From: Utricularia gibba
Taxonomy: Eukaryota; Streptophyta; Magnoliopsida; Lamiales; Lentibulariaceae
Assembly (NCBI GenBank): GCA_002189035.1
Contig: NEEC01000406.1
Location: forward strand, 1 to 40,272
Length of the DNA stretch: 40,272 bases
Direction of reading: 5' to 3'
Under the pieces are notes generated by a model. It searched no databases and was not told where the DNA came from. It saw nothing but the letters and a program-made list of their open reading frames with translations. The translations under genes were made by a program, and so were the position numbers. Below are positions 1 through 15,048 of this stretch, piece by piece. Position 1 is the first letter of the stretch, and the number at the start of each line of letters is the position of its first letter.

Positions 1-3000
1 GAACATGAAGCACATTATTAAATGCAGTCACCACGGAATGCACGTGAGACACTTTTCGTTGTGGCTTGTTTTAATATGTCCACAGTTATCGGACAAACGT
101 AACTCCAAATTATAATACTTGGAGCTCGAAAAGGGCTTCCCAACAGTGTGCTATGAAGAGCAAGGATCTGCATGTTATGCAAGAGGTGCTTCGCGGACCA
201 GGATGTGCGACGTAGTCATTTCATTGCGCATCATCATTCGGGGTGCAGCCTAAAAATCACACGTGCACGGATTCATTAAAAATAAATATTTACGCATATC
301 CAGAGTATATAACAGTGTTGGGATAAGTGATGCCACGAAATTCATGATGTAGCATGTGACTTTTTTCCAACTTGATCGCATAGTAGATGAATTCTGACAC
401 CATATGTTTTGGCTGTTGATTGATGCATTTAGTTGCTATGATACTTCTGATTCTTGATGCACCATTCCCGTATACCATGTCTCTAGTGGCTATTTGATTC
501 TTTTGCCTTGTATGTTGTTCGCATCAATTTCGAGAACATGAAGCACATTATTAAATGCATCACCACGGAATGCCACGTGAGACACTTTTCGTTGTGGCTT
601 GTTTTTAATATGTCCACAGTTATCGGACAAACGTAACTCCAAATTATAATACTTGGAGCTCGAAAAGGGCTTCCCAACAGTGTGCTATGAAGAGCAAGGA
701 TCTGCATGTTATGCGAGAGGTGCTTCGCGGACCAGGATGTGCGACGTAGTCATTTCATTGCGCATCATCATTCGGGGTGCAGCTAAAAATCACACGTGCA
801 CCGGATTCATTAAAAATAAATATTTACGCATATCCAGAGTATATAACAGTGTTGGGATAAGTGATGCCACGAAATTCATGATGTAGCATGTGACTTTTTT
901 CCAACTTGATCGCATAGTAGATGAAGTCTGACACCATATGTTTTGGCTTGATTGATGCATTTAGTTGCTATGATACTTCTGATTCTTGATGCACCATTCC
1001 CGTATACCATGTCTCTAGTGGCTATTTGATTCTTTTGCCTTGTATGTTGTTCGCATCAATTTCGAGAACATGAAGCACATTATTAAATGCAGTCACCACG
1101 GAATGCCACGTGAGACACTTTTCGTTGTGGCTGTTTTTAATATGTCCACAGTTATCGGACAAACGTAACTCCAAATTATAATACTTGGAGCTCGAAAAGG
1201 GCTTCCCAACAGTGTGCTATGAAGAGCAAGGATCTGCATGTTATGCAAGAGGTGCTTCGCGGACCAGGATGTGCGACGTAGTCATTTCATTGCGCATCAT
1301 CATTCGGGGTGCATCCTAAAAATCACACGTGCACCGGATTCATTAAAAATAAATATTTACGCATATCCAGAGTGTATAACAGTGTTGGGATAAGTGATGC
1401 CACGAAATTCATGATGTAGCATGTGACTTTTTTCCAACTTGATCGCATAGTAGATGAATTCTGACACCATATGTTTTGGCTTTGATTGATGCATTTAGTT
1501 GCTATGATACTTCTGATTCTTGATGCACCATTCCCGTATACCATGTCTCTAGTGGCTATTTGATTCTTTTGCCTTGTATGTTGTTCGCATCAATTTCGAG
1601 AACATGAAGCACATTATTAAATGCAGTCACCCGGAATGCCACGTGAGACACTTTTCGTTGTGGCTTGTTTTTAATATGTCCACAGTTATCGGACAAACGT
1701 AACTCCAAATTATAATACTTGGAGCTCGAAAAGGGCTTCCCAACAGTGTGCTATGAAGAGCAAGGATCTGCATGTTATGCAAGAGGTGCTTCGCGGACCA
1801 GGATGTGCGACGTAGTCATTTCATTGCGCATCATCATTCGGGGTGCATCCTAAAAATCACACGTGCACCGGATTCAAAAATAAATATTTACGCATATCCA
1901 GAGTGTATAACAGTGTTGGGATAAGTGATGCCACGAAATTCATGATGTAGCATGTGACTTTTTTCCAACTTGATCGCATAGTAGATGAATTCTGACACCA
2001 TATGTTTTGGCTTTTGATTGATGCATTTAGTTGCTATGATACTTCTGATTCTTGATGCACCATTCCCGTATACCATGTCTCTAGTGGCTATTTGATTCTT
2101 TTGCCTTGTATGTTGTTCGCATCAATTTCGAGAACATGAAGCACATTATTAAATGCAGTCACACGGAATGCCACGTGAGACACTTTCGTTGTGGCCTTTT
2201 TAATATGTCCACAGTTATCGGACAAACGTAACTCCAAATTATAATACTTGGAGCTCGAAAAGGGCTTCCCAACAGTGTGCTATGAAGAGCAAGGATCTGC
2301 ATGTTATGCAAGAGGTGCTTCGCGGAGGATGTGCGACGTAGTCATTTCATTGCGCATCATCATTCGGGGTGCATCCTAAAAATCACACGTGCACGGGATT
2401 CATTAAAAATAAATATTTACGCATATCCAGAGTGTATAACAGTGTTGGGAAAGTGATGCCACGAAATTCATGATGTAGCATGTGACTTTTTTCCAACTTG
2501 ATCGCATAGTAGATGAATTCTGACACCATATGTTTTGGCTTTGATTGATGCATTTAGTTGCTATGATACTTCTGATTCTTGATGCACCATTCCCGTATAC
2601 CATGTCTCTAGTGGCTATTTGATTCTTTTTTTGTATGTTGTTCGCATCAATTTCGAGAACATGAAGCACATTATTAAATGCAATCACCACGGAATGCCAC
2701 GTGAGACACTTTTCGTTGTGGCTTGTTTTTAATATGTCCACAGTTATCGGACAAACGTAACTCCAAATTATAATACTTGGAGCTCGAAAAGGGCTTCCCA
2801 ACAGTGTGCTATGAAGAGCAAGGATCTGCATGTTATGCAAGAGGTGCTTCGCGGACCAGGATGTGCGACGTAGTCATTTCATTGCGCATCATCATTCGGG
2901 GTGCATCCTAAAAATCACACGTGCACGGATTCATTAAAAATAAATATTTACGCATATCCAGTGTATAACAGTGTTGGGATAAGTGATGCCACGAAATTCA

Positions 3001-3718
3001 TGATGTAGCATGTGACTTTTTTCCAACTTGATCGCATAGTAGATGAATTCTGACACCATATGTTTTGGCTTTTGATTGATGCATTTAGTTGCTATGATAC
3101 TTCTGATTCTTGATGCACCATTCCCGTATACCATGTCTCTAGTGGCTATTTGATTCTTTTGCCTTGTATGTTGTTCGCATCAATTTCGAGAACATGAAGC
3201 ACATTATTAATGCATCACCACGGAATGCCACGTGAGACACTTTTCGTTGTGGTTTTTTAATATGTCCACAGTTATCGGACAAACGTAACTCCAAATTATA
3301 ATACTTGGAGCTCGAAAGGGCTTCCCAACAGTGTGCTATGAAGAGCAAGGATCTGCATGTTATGCAAGAGGTGCTTCGCGGACCAGGATGTGCGACGTAG
3401 TCATTTCATTGCGCATCATCATTCGGGGTGCATCCTAAAAATCACACGTGCACGGGATTCATTAAAAATAAATATTTACGCATATCCAGAGTATATAACA
3501 GTGTTGGGATAAGTGATGCCACGAAATTCATGATGTAGCATGTGACTTTTTTCCAACTTGATCGCATAGTAGATGAATTCTGACACCATTGTTTTGGCTT
3601 TTGATTGATGCATTTAGTTGCTATGATACTTCTGATTCTTGATGCACCATTCCCGTATACCATGTCTCTAGTGGCTATTTGATTCTTTTGCCTTGTATGT
3701 TGTTCGCATCAATTTCGA
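1..3718 (+). repeat. Satellite sub-block 1: seven near-full-length copies (M1-M7)
   Basis: Copy lengths are 533, 532, 534, 532, 525, 533 and 529 bp, mean about 531. M1 and M2 carry GCAGC in place of the usual GCATCC after the CGGGGT tract (near 246 and 778). This state is otherwise seen only in M74 (near 38451). M1, M2 and M7 have the TATATAA form of the AT-rich site, while M3-M6 have the TGTATAA form, so copies differ by substitution as well as by indel. The block ends where deletions become frequent, inside M8. Confidence 0.8.
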
Positions 3719-5774
3719 GAACATGAAGCACATTATTAAATGCAGTCACCACGGAATGCCACGTGAGACACTTTTCGTTGTGGCTTGTTTTTAATATGTC
3801 CACAGTTATCGGACAAACGTAACTCCAAATTATAATACTTGGAGCTCGAAAGGGCTTCCCAACAGTGTGCTATGAAGAGCAAGGATCTGCATGTTATGCA
3901 AGAGGTGCTTCGCGGACCAGGATGTGCGACGTAGTCATTTCATTGCGCATCATCATTCGGGGTGCATCCTAAAAATCACACGTGCACGGATTCATTAAAA
4001 ATAAATATTTACGCATATCCAGAGTGTATAACAGTGTTGGGATAAGTGATGATGTGACTTTTTTCCAACTTGATCGCATAGTAGATGAATTCTGACACCA
4101 TATGTTTTGGCTGTTGATTGATGCATTTAGTTGCTATGATACTTCTGATTCTTGATGCACCATTCCCGTATACCATGTCTCTAGTGGCTATTTGTTGTAT
4201 GTTGTTCGCATCAATTTCGAGAACATGAAGCACATTATTAAATGCAGTCACCACGGAATGCCACGTGAGACACTTTTCGTTGTGGCTTTTTTAATATGTC
4301 CACAGTTATCGGACAAACGTAACTCCAAATTATAATACTTGGAGCTCGAAAGGGCTTCCCAACAGTGTGCTATGAAGAGCAAGGATCTGCATGTTATGCA
4401 AGAGGTGCTTCGCGGACCAGGATGTGCGACGTAGTCATTTCATTGCGCATCATCATTCGGGTGCATCCTAAAAATCACACGTGCACCGGATTCATTAAAA
4501 ATAAATATTTACGCATATCCAGATTATAACAGTGTTGGGATAAGTGATGCCACGAAATTCATGATGTAGCATGTGACTTTTTTCCAACTTGATCGCATAG
4601 TAGATGAATGACACCATATGTTTTGGCTTTTGATTGATGCATTAGTTGCTATGATACTTCTGATTCTTGATGCACCATTCCGTATACCATGTCTCTAGGG
4701 CTATTTGATTCTTTTTCTTGTATGTTGTTCGCATCAATTTCGAGAACATGAAGCACATTATTAAATGCAGTCAAATGCCACGTGAGACACTTTTCGTTGT
4801 GGCTTGTTTTTAATATGTCCACAGTTATCGGACAAACGTAACTCCAAATTATAATACTTGGAGCTCGAAAGGGAGTGTGCTATGAAGAGCAAGGATCTGC
4901 ATGTTATGCAAGAGGTGCTTCGCGGAAGGATGTGCGACGTAGTCATTTCATTGCGCATCATCATTCGGGGTGCATCCTAAAAATCACACGTGCACCGGAT
5001 TCATTAAAAATAAATATTACGCATATCCAGATTATATAACAGTGTTGGGATAAGTGATGCCACGAAATTCATGATGTAGCATGTGACTTTTTTCCAACTT
5101 GATCGCATAGTAGATGAATTCTGACACCATATGTTTTGGCTTTTGATTGATGCATTTAGTTGCTATGATACTTCTGATTCTTGATGCACCATTCCCGCAT
5201 GTCTCTAGGCTATTTGATTCTTTTGCCTTGTATGTTGTTCGCATCAATTTCGAGAACATGAAGCACATTATTAAATGCAGTCACCACGGAATGCCACGTG
5301 AGACACTTTCGTTGTGGTTTTTAATATGTCCACAGTTATCGGACAAACGTAACTCCAAATTATAATACTTGGAGCTCGAAAAGGGCTTCCCAACAGTGTG
5401 CTATGAAGAGCAAGGATCTGCATGTTATGCAAGAGGTGCTTCGCGGACCAGGATGTGCGACGTAGTCATTTCATTGCGCATCATCATTCGGGGTGCATCC
5501 TAAAAATCACACGTGCACCGGATTCATTAAAAATAAATATTTACGCATATCCAGATAACAGTGTTGGGATAAGTGATGCCGAAATTCATGATTAGCATGT
5601 GACTTTTTTCCAACTTGATCGCATAGTAGATGAATTCTGACACCATATGTTTTGGCTGTTGATTGATGCATTTAGTTGCTATGATACTTCTGATTCTTGA
5701 TGCACCATTCCCGTATACCATGTCTCTAGTGGCTATTTGATTCTTTTCTTGTATGTTGTTCGCATCAATTTCGA
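1600..5774 (+). repeat. Second alternating block (M4-M11)
   Basis: The same G/T tract runs G,T,G,T,G,T,G,T across M4-M11. The pattern breaks at M12 (T). Its presence at both ends of the window suggests an ancestral dimeric organisation later scrambled in the middle. Confidence 0.5.
3719..4220 (+). repeat. Shortened copy M8 (502 bp) with a 21-bp deletion
   Basis: At 4046-4058 the copy reads GTGATGATGTGAC, lacking 21 bp present in the reference between GTGATG and ATGTGAC. It also lacks about 11 bp in the CTATTTG-TTGTATG tract near 4195. It marks the left limit of the deletion-rich block. Confidence 0.8.
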
Positions 5775-7341
5775 GAACATGAAGCACATTATTAAATGCA
5801 ATCACCACGGAATGCCACGTGAGACACTTTCGTTGTGGCTTTTTTTAATATGTCCACAGTTATCGGACAAACGTAACTCCAAATTATAATACTTGGAGCT
5901 CAAAGGGCTTCCCAACAGTGCTATGAAGAGCAAGGATCTGCATGTTATGCAAGAGGTGCTTCGCGGACCAGGATGTGCGACGTAGTCATTTCATTGCGCA
6001 TCATCATTCGGGGTGCATAAAAATCACACGTGCACCGGATTCATTAAAAATAAATATTTACGCATATCCAGATTATATAACAGTGTTGGGATAAGTGATG
6101 CCACGAAATTCATGATGTAGCATGTGACTTTTTCCAACTTGATCGCATAGTAGATGAATTCTGACACCATATGTTTTGGCTTTGATTGATGCATTTAGTT
6201 GCTATGATACTTCTGATTCTTGATGCACCATTCCCGTATACCATGTCTCTAGTGGCTATTTGATTCTTTTGCCTTGTATGTTGTTCCATCAATTTCGAGA
6301 ACATGAAGCACATTATTAAATGCAGTCACCACGGAATGCCACGTGAGACACTTTTCGTTGTGGCTTGTTTTTAATATGTCCACAGTTATCGGACAAACGT
6401 AACTCCAAATTATAATACTTGGAGCTCGAAAAGGGCTTCCCAACAGTGTGCTATGAAGAGCAAGGATCTGCATGTTATGCAAGAGGTGCTTCGCGGACCA
6501 GGATGTGCGACGTAGTCATTTCATTGCGCATCATCATTCGGGTGCATCCTAAAAATCACACGTGCACGGATTCATTAAAAATAAATATTTACGCATATCC
6601 AGAGTATATAACAGTGTTGGGATAAGTGATGCCACGAAATTCATGATGTAGCATGTGACTTTTTTCCAACTTGATCGCATAGTAGATGAATTCTGACACC
6701 ATATGTTTTTGCTTGATTGATTTAGTTGCTATGATACTTCTGATTCTTGATGCACCATTCCGTATACCATGTCTCTAGTGGCTATTTGATTCTTTTGCCG
6801 TTCGCATCAATTTCGAGAACATGAAGCACATTATTAAATGCAGTCACCCGGAATGCCACGTGAGACACTTTTCGTTGTGGCTTGTTTTTAATATGTCCAC
6901 AGTTATCGGACAAACGTAACTCCAAATTATAATACTTGGAGCTCGAAGGGCTTCCCAACAGTGTGCTATGAAGAGCAAGGATCTGCATGTTATGCAAGAG
7001 GTGCTTCGCGGACCAGGATGTGCGACGTAGTCATTTCATTGCGCATCATCATTCGGGGTGCATCCTAAAAATCACACGTGCACGGATTCATTAAAAATAA
7101 ATATTTACGCATATCCAGAGTATATAACAGTGTTGGGATAAGTGATGCCACGAAATTCATGATGGCATGTGACTTTTTTCCAACTTGATCGCATAGTAGA
7201 TGAAGTCTGACACCATATGTTTTGGCTGTTGATTGATGCATTTAGTTGCTATGATACTTCTGATTCTTGATGCACCATTCCCGTATACCATGTCTCTAGT
7301 GGCTATTTGATTCTTTTGCTTGTATGTTGCATCAATTTCGA

Positions 7342-7822
7342 GAACATGAAGCACATTATTAAATGCCACCACGGAATGCCACGTGAACACTTTTCGTTGT
7401 GGCTTGTTTTTAATATGTCCACAGTTATCGGACAAACGTAACTCCAAATTATAATACTTGGAGCTCGAAAGGGCTTCCCAACAGTGTGCTATGAAGAGCA
7501 AGGATCTGCATGTTATGCAAGAGGTGCTTCGCGGACCAGGATGTGCGACGTAGTCATTTCATTGCGCATCATCATTCGGGTGCATCCTAAAAATCACACG
7601 TGCACGGATTCATTAAAAATAAATATTTACGCATATCCAGAGTATATAACAGTGTTGGGATAAGCACGAAATTCATGATGTAGCATGTGACTTTTTTCCA
7701 ACTTGATCGCATAGTAGATGAATTCTGACACCTTTTGATTGATGCATTTAGTTGCTATGATACTTCTGATTCTTGATGCACCATTCCCGCATGTCTCGCT
7801 ATTTGATTCGCATCAATTTCGA
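7342..7822 (+). repeat. Shortened copy M15 (481 bp), multiple deletions
   Basis: The 3' half has several losses: six bases before CACGAAATTC (~7665), about 12 bases covering the ATATGTTTTGGC tract (~7732), and roughly 20 bases between TTTGATT and CGCATCAATTTC (~7808). The first half is almost intact, so damage is concentrated at the hotspots rather than spread evenly. Confidence 0.8.
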
Positions 7823-10800
7823 GAACATGAAGCACATTATTAAATGCATCACGGAATGCCACGTGAGACACTTTTCGTTGTGGCTTTTTAATATGTCCAC
7901 AGTTATCGGACAAACGTAACTCCAAATTATAATACTTGGAGCTCGAAAGGGCTTCCCAACAGTGTGCTATGAAGAGCAAGGATCTGCATGTTATGCAAGA
8001 GGTGCTTCGCATGTGCGACGTAGTCATTTCATTGCGCATCATCATTCGGGTGCATCCTAAAAATCACACGTGCACCGGATTCATTAAAAATAATATTTAC
8101 GCATATCCAGAATATAACAGTGTTGGGATAAGTGATGCACGAAATTCATGATGTAGCATGTGATTTTTCCAACTTGATCGCATAGTAGATGAATTCTGAC
8201 ACCATATGTTTTGGCTTTGATTGATGCATTTAGTTGCTATGATACTTCTGATTCTTGATGCACCATTCCGTATACCATGTCTCTAGTGGCTATTTGATTC
8301 TTTTGCCTTGTATGTTGTTCGCATCAATTTCGAGAACATGAAGCACATTATTAAATGCAGTCACCACGGAATGCCACGTGAGACACTTTTCGTTGTGGCT
8401 TTTTTAATATGTCCACAGTTATCGGACAAACGTAACTCCAATTATAATACTTGGAGCTCGAAAGGCTTCCCAACAGTGTGCTATGAAGAGCAAGGATCTG
8501 CATGTTATGCAAGGTGCTTCGCGGACCAGGATGTGCGACGTAGTCATTTCATTGCGCATCATCATTCGGGGTGCATCCTAAAAATCACACGTGCACGGAT
8601 TCATTAAAAATAAATATTTACGCATATCCAGAGTATATAACAGTGTTGGGATAAGTGATGCCACGAAATTCATGATGTAGCATGTGACTTTTTTCCAACT
8701 TGATCGCATAGTAGATGAATTCTGACACCATATGTTTTGGCTTTGATTGATGCATTTAGTTGCTATGATACTTCTGATTCTTGATGCACCATTCCCGTAT
8801 ACCATGTCTCTAGTGGCTATTTGATTCTTTTGCCTTGTATGTTGTTCGCATCAATTTCGAGAACATGAAGCACATTATTAAATGCAGTCACCACGGAATG
8901 CCACGTGAGACACTTTTCGTTGTGGCTTGTTTTTAATATGTCCACAGTTATCGGACAAACGTAACTCCAAATTATAATACTTGGAGCTCGAAAGGGCTTC
9001 CCAACAGTGTGCTATGAAGAGCAAGGATCTGCATGTTATGCAAGAGGTGCTTCGCGGACCAGGATGTGCGACGTAGTCATTTCATTGCGCATCATCATTC
9101 GGGGTGCATCCTAAAAATCACGTGCACGGATTCATTAAAAATAAATATTTACGCATATCCACAGTGTTGGGATAAGTGATGCCACGAAATTCATGATGTA
9201 GCATGTGACTTTTTTCCAACTTGATCGCATAGTAGATGAATTCTGACACCATATGTTTTGGCTTGATTGATGCATTTAGTTGCTATGATACTTCTGATTC
9301 TTGATGCACCATTCCCGTATACCATGTCTCTAGTGCTATTTGATTCTTTTGCCTTGTATGTTGTTCGCATCAATTTCGAGAACATGAAGCACATTATTAA
9401 ATGCAGTCACCACGGAATTGAGACACTTTTCGTTGTGGCTTTTAATATGTCCACAGTTATCGGACAAACGTAACTCCAAATTATAATACTTGGAGCTCGA
9501 AAAGGGCTTCCAACAGTGTGCTATGAAGAGCAAGGATCTGCATGTTATGCTGCTTCGCGGACCAGGATGTGCGACGTAGTCATTTCATTGCGCATCATCA
9601 TTCGGGGTGCATCCTAAAAATCACACGTGCACGGATTCATTAAAAATAAATATTTACGCATATCCAGATAACAGTGTTGGGATAAGTGATGCCACGAAAT
9701 TCATGATGTAGCATGTGACTTTTTTCCAACTTGATCGCATAGTAGATGAATTCTGACACCATATGTTTTGGCTTTTGATTGATGCATTTAGTTGCTATGA
9801 TACTTCTGATTCTTGATGCACCATTCCCGTATACCATGTCTCTAGTGGCTATTTGATTCTTTTGCCTTGTATGTTGTTCGCATCAATTTCGAGAACATGA
9901 AGCACATTATTAAATGCATCACCACGGAATGCCACGTGAGACACTTTTCGTTGTGGCTTTTTAATATGTCCACAGTTATCGGACAAACGTAACTCCAAAT
10001 TATAATACTTGGAGCTCGAAGGGCTTCCAACAGTGTGCTATGAAGAGCAAGGATCTGCATGTTATGCAAGAGGTGCTTCGCGGACCAGGATGTGCGACGT
10101 AGTCATTTCATTGCGCATCATCATTCGGGGTGCATCCTAAAAATCACACGTGCACGGGATTCATTAAAAATAAATATTACGCATATCCAGATTATATAAC
10201 AGTGTTGGGATAAGTGATGCCACGAAATTCATGATGTAGCATGTGATTTTTTCCAACTTGATCGCATAGTAGATGAATTCTGACACCATATGTTTTGGCT
10301 TTTGATTGATGCATTTAGTTGCTATGATACTTCTGATTCTTGATGCCATTCCCGTATACCATGTCTCTAGGCTATTTGATTCTTTTGCCTTGTATTGTTC
10401 GCATCAATTTCGAGAACATGAAGCACATTATTAAATGCATCACCACGGAATGCCACGTGAGACACTTTTCGTTGTGGCTTGTTTTTAATATGTCCACAGT
10501 TATCGGACAAACGTAACTCCAAATTATAATACTTGGAGCTCGAAGGGCTTCCAACATGTGCTATGAAGAGCAAGGATCTGCATGTTATGCAAGAGGTGCT
10601 TCGGACCAGGATGTGCGACGTAGTCATTTCATTGCGCATCATCATTCGGGGTGCATTAAAAATCACACGTGCACCGGATTCATTAAAAATAAAATTTACG
10701 CATATCCAGAGTATATAACAGTGTTGGGATAAGTGATGCCACGAAATTCATGATGTAGCATGTGACTTTTTTCCAACTTGATCGCATAGTAGATGAATTC

Positions 10801-13562
10801 TGACACCATATGTTTGGCTTTTGATTGATGCATACTTCTGATTCTTGATGCACCATTCCCGTATACCATGTCTCTAGTGGCTATTTGATTCTTTTGCCTT
10901 GTATGTTGTTCGCATCAATTTCGAGAACATGAAGCACATTATTAAATGCAGTCACCACGGAATGCCACGTGAGACACTTTTCGTTGTGGCTTGTTTTTAA
11001 TATGTCCACAGTTATCGGACAAACGTAACTCCAAATTATAATACTTGGAGCTCGAAAGGGCTTCCAACAGTGTGCTATGAAGAGCAAGGATCTGCATGTT
11101 ATGCAAGAGGTGCTTCGCGGACCAGGATGTGCGACGTAGTCATTTCATTGCGCATCATCATTCGGGGTGCATCCTAAAAATCACACGTGCACGGGATTCA
11201 TTAAAAATAAATTTACGCATATCCAGAATATAACAGTGTTGGGATAAGTGATGCCACGAAATTCATGATGTAGCATGTGACTTTTTTCCAACTTGATCGC
11301 ATAGTAGATGAATTCTGACACCATATGTTTTGGGTTGATTGATGCATTTAGTTGCTATGATACTTCTGATTCTTGATGCACCATTCCCGTATACCATGTC
11401 TCTAGTGGCTATTTGATTCTTTTGCCTTGTATGTTGTTCGCATCAATTTCGAGAACATGAAGCACATTATTAAATGCATCACCACGGAATGCCACGTGAG
11501 ACACTTTTCGTTGTGGCTTTTTAATATGTCCACAGTTATCGGACAAACGTAACTCCAAATTATAATACTTGGAGCTCGAAAGGGCTTCCCAACAGTGTGC
11601 TATGAAGAGCAAGGATCTGCATGTTATGCAAGAGGTGCTTCGCGGACCAGGATGCGACGTAGTCATTTCATTGCGCATCATCATTCGGGGTGCATCCTAA
11701 AAATCACACGTGCACCGGATTCATTAAAAATAAATATTTACGCATATCCAGAGTATAACAGTGTTGGGATAAGTGATGCCACGAAATTCATGATGTAGCA
11801 TGTGACTTTTTTCCAACTTGATCGCATAGTAGATGAATTTGACACCATATGTTTGGCTTTGATTGATGCATTTAGTTGCTATGATACTTCTGATTCTTGA
11901 TGCACCATTCCGCATGTCTCTAGTGGCTATTTGATTCTTTTGCCTTGTATGTTGTTCGCATCAATTTCGAGAACATGAAGCACATTATTAAATGCATCAC
12001 CACGGAATGCCACGTGAGACACTTTTCGTTGTGGCTTTTTTTAATATGTCCACAGTTATCGGACAAACGTAACTCCAAATTATAATACTTGGAGCTCGAA
12101 AGGGCTTCCCAACAGTGTGCTATGAAGAGCAAGGATCTGCATGTTATGCAAGAGGTGCTTCGCGGACCAGGATGTGCGACGTAGTCATTTCATTGCGCAT
12201 CATCATTCGGGTGCATCCTAAAAATCACACGTGCACGGGATTCATTAAAAATAAATATTTACGCATATCCAGAGTATATAACAGTGTTGGATAAGTGATG
12301 CCACGAAATTCATGATGTAGCATGTGACTTTTTCCAACTTGATCGCATAGTAGATGAAGTCTGACACCATATGTTTTGCTTTTGATTGATGCATTTAGTT
12401 GCTATGATACTTCTGATTCTTGATGCACCATTCCCGTATACCATGTCTCTAGTGGCTATTTGATTCTTTTGCCTTGTATGTTGTTCGCATCAATTTCGAG
12501 AACATGAAGCACATTATTAAATGCAGTCACCACGGAATGCCACGTGAGACACTTTTCGTTGTGGCTGTTTTTAATATGTCCACAGTTATCGGACAAACGT
12601 AACTCCAAATTATAATACTTGGAGCTCGAAAAGGGCTTCCCAACAGTGTGCTATGAAGAGCAAGGATCTGCATGTTATGCAAGAGGTGCTTCGCGGACCA
12701 GGATGTGCGACGTAGTCATTTCATTGCGCATCATCATTCGGGGTGCATCCTAAAAATCACACGTGCACGGGATTCATTAAAAATAAATATTTACGCATAT
12801 CCAGATTATATAACAGTGTTGGGATAAGTGATGCCACGAAATTCATGATGTAGCATGTGACTTTTTTCCAACTTGATCGCATAGTAGATGAATTCTGACA
12901 CCATATGTTTTGGCTTTTGATTGATGCATTTAGTTGCTATGATACTTCTGATTCTTGATGCACCATTCCCGTATACCATGTCTCTAGTGGCTATTTGATT
13001 CTTTTGCCTTGTATGTTGTTCGCATCAATTTCGAACATGAAGCACATTATTAAATGCAGTCACGGAATGCCACGTGAGACACTTTTCGTTGTGGCTTGTT
13101 TTTAATATGTCCACAGTTATCGACAAACGTAACTCCAAATTATAATACTTGGAGCTCGAAAAGGGCTTCCCAACAGTGTGCTATGAAGAGCAAGGATCTG
13201 CATGTTATGCAAGAGGTGCTTCGCGGACCAGGATGTGCGACGTAGTCATTTCATTGCGCATCATCATTCGGGGTGCATCCTAAAAATCACACGTGCACGG
13301 ATTCATTAAAAATAAATATTTACGCATATCCAGATTATATAACAGTGTTGGGATAAGTGATGCCACGAAATTCATGATGTAGCATGTGACTTTTTTCCAA
13401 CTTGATCGCATAGTAGATGAAGTCTGACACCATATGTTTTGGCTTTGATTGATGCATTTAGTTGCTATGATACTTCTGATTCTTGATGCACCATTCCCGT
13501 ATACCATGTCTCTAGTGGCTATTTGATTCTTTTGCCTTGTATGTTGTTCGCATCAATTTCGA

Positions 13563-14050
13563 GAACATGAAGCACATTATTAAATGCAATCACCACGGAA
13601 TGCCACGTGAGACACTTTTCGCTTTTTTAATATGTCCACAGTTATCGGACAAACGTAACTCCAAATTATAATACTTGGAGCTCGAAAAGGGCTTCCCAAC
13701 AGTGTGCTATGAAGAGCAAGGATCTGCATGTTATGCAAGAGGTGCTTCGCGGACCAGGATGTGCGACGTAGTCATTTCATTGCGCATCATCATTCGGGGT
13801 CTAAAAATCACACGTGCACCGGATTCATTAAAAAAAATATTTACGCATATCCAACAGTGTTGGGATAAGTGATTGACTTTTTTCCAACTTGATCGCATAG
13901 TAGATGAATTCTGACACCATATGTTTTGGCTGTTGATTGATGCATTTAGTTGCTATGATACTTCTGATTCTTGATGCACCATTCCCGTATACCATGTCTC
14001 TAGTGGCTATTTGATTCTTTTGCCTTGTATGTTGTTCGCATCAATTTCGA
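13563..14050 (+). repeat. Shortened copy M27 (488 bp) with a 25-bp deletion
   Basis: At 13869-13877 the copy reads GTGATTGAC, a 25-bp loss against the reference. Further losses are TTGTGG after TTTTCG (~13620), GCATCC after GGGGT (~13800), two bases in the AT tract (~13833) and most of the GAGTGTATAAC site (~13851). It has the AATCACC form of its early marker, shared with M29, which has the same 25-bp junction. Confidence 0.8.
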
Positions 14051-14569
14051 GAACATGAAGCACATTATTAAATGCATCACCACGGAATGCCACGTGAGAC
14101 ACTTTTCGTTGTGGCTTGTTTTTAATATGTCCACAGTTATCGGACAAACGTAACTCCAAATTATAATACTTGGAGCTCAAAGGGCTTCCCAACAGTGTGC
14201 TATGAAGAGCAAGGATCTGCATGTTATGCAAGAGGTGCTTCGCGGACCAGGATGTGCGACGTAGTCATTTCATTGCGCATCATCATTCGGGGTGCATCCT
14301 AAAAATCACACGTGCACGGATTCATTAAAAATAAATATTTACGCATATCCAGAGTGTTGGGATAAGTGATGCCACGAAATTCATGATGTAGCATGTGACT
14401 TTTTTCCAACTTGATCGCATAGTAGATGAATTCTGACACCATATGTTTTGGCTTTGATTGACATTTAGTTGCTATGATACTTCTGATTCTTGATGCACCA
14501 TTCCCGTATACCATGTCTCTAGTGGCTATTTGATTCTTTTGCCTTGTATGTTGTTCGCATCAATTTCGA

Positions 14570-15048
14570 GAACATGAAGCACATTATTAAATGCAATCAC
14601 CACGGAATGCCACGTGAGACACTTTTCGTTGTGGCTTGTTTTTAATATGTCCACAGTTATCGGACAAACGTAACTCCAAATTATAATACTTGGAGCTCGA
14701 AAAGGGCTTCCCAACAGTGTGCTATGAAGAGCAAGGATCTGCATGTTATGCAAGAGGTGCTTCGCGGACCAGGATGTGCGACGTAGTCATTTCATTGCGC
14801 ATCATCATTCGGGGTGCATAAAAATCACACGTGCACGGGATTCATTAAAAATAAATATTTACGCATATCCAGAGTAACAGTGTTGGATAAGTGATTGACT
14901 TTTTTCCAACTTGATCGCATAGTAGATTCTGACACCATATGATTGTAGTTGCTATGATACTTCTGATTCTTGATGCACCATTCCGTATACCATGTCTCTA
15001 GTGGCTATTTGATTCTTTTGCCTTGTATGTTGTTCGCATCAATTTCGA
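14570..15048 (+). repeat. Shortened copy M29 (479 bp) sharing the M27 deletion
   Basis: The junction GTGATTGAC at 14891-14899 is identical to that in M27. The copy also lacks bases after GTAGAT (~14927) and a large part of the GTTTTGGCTTTGATTGATGC tract (~14940). It begins with the AATCACC marker, as M27 does. Confidence 0.8.
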
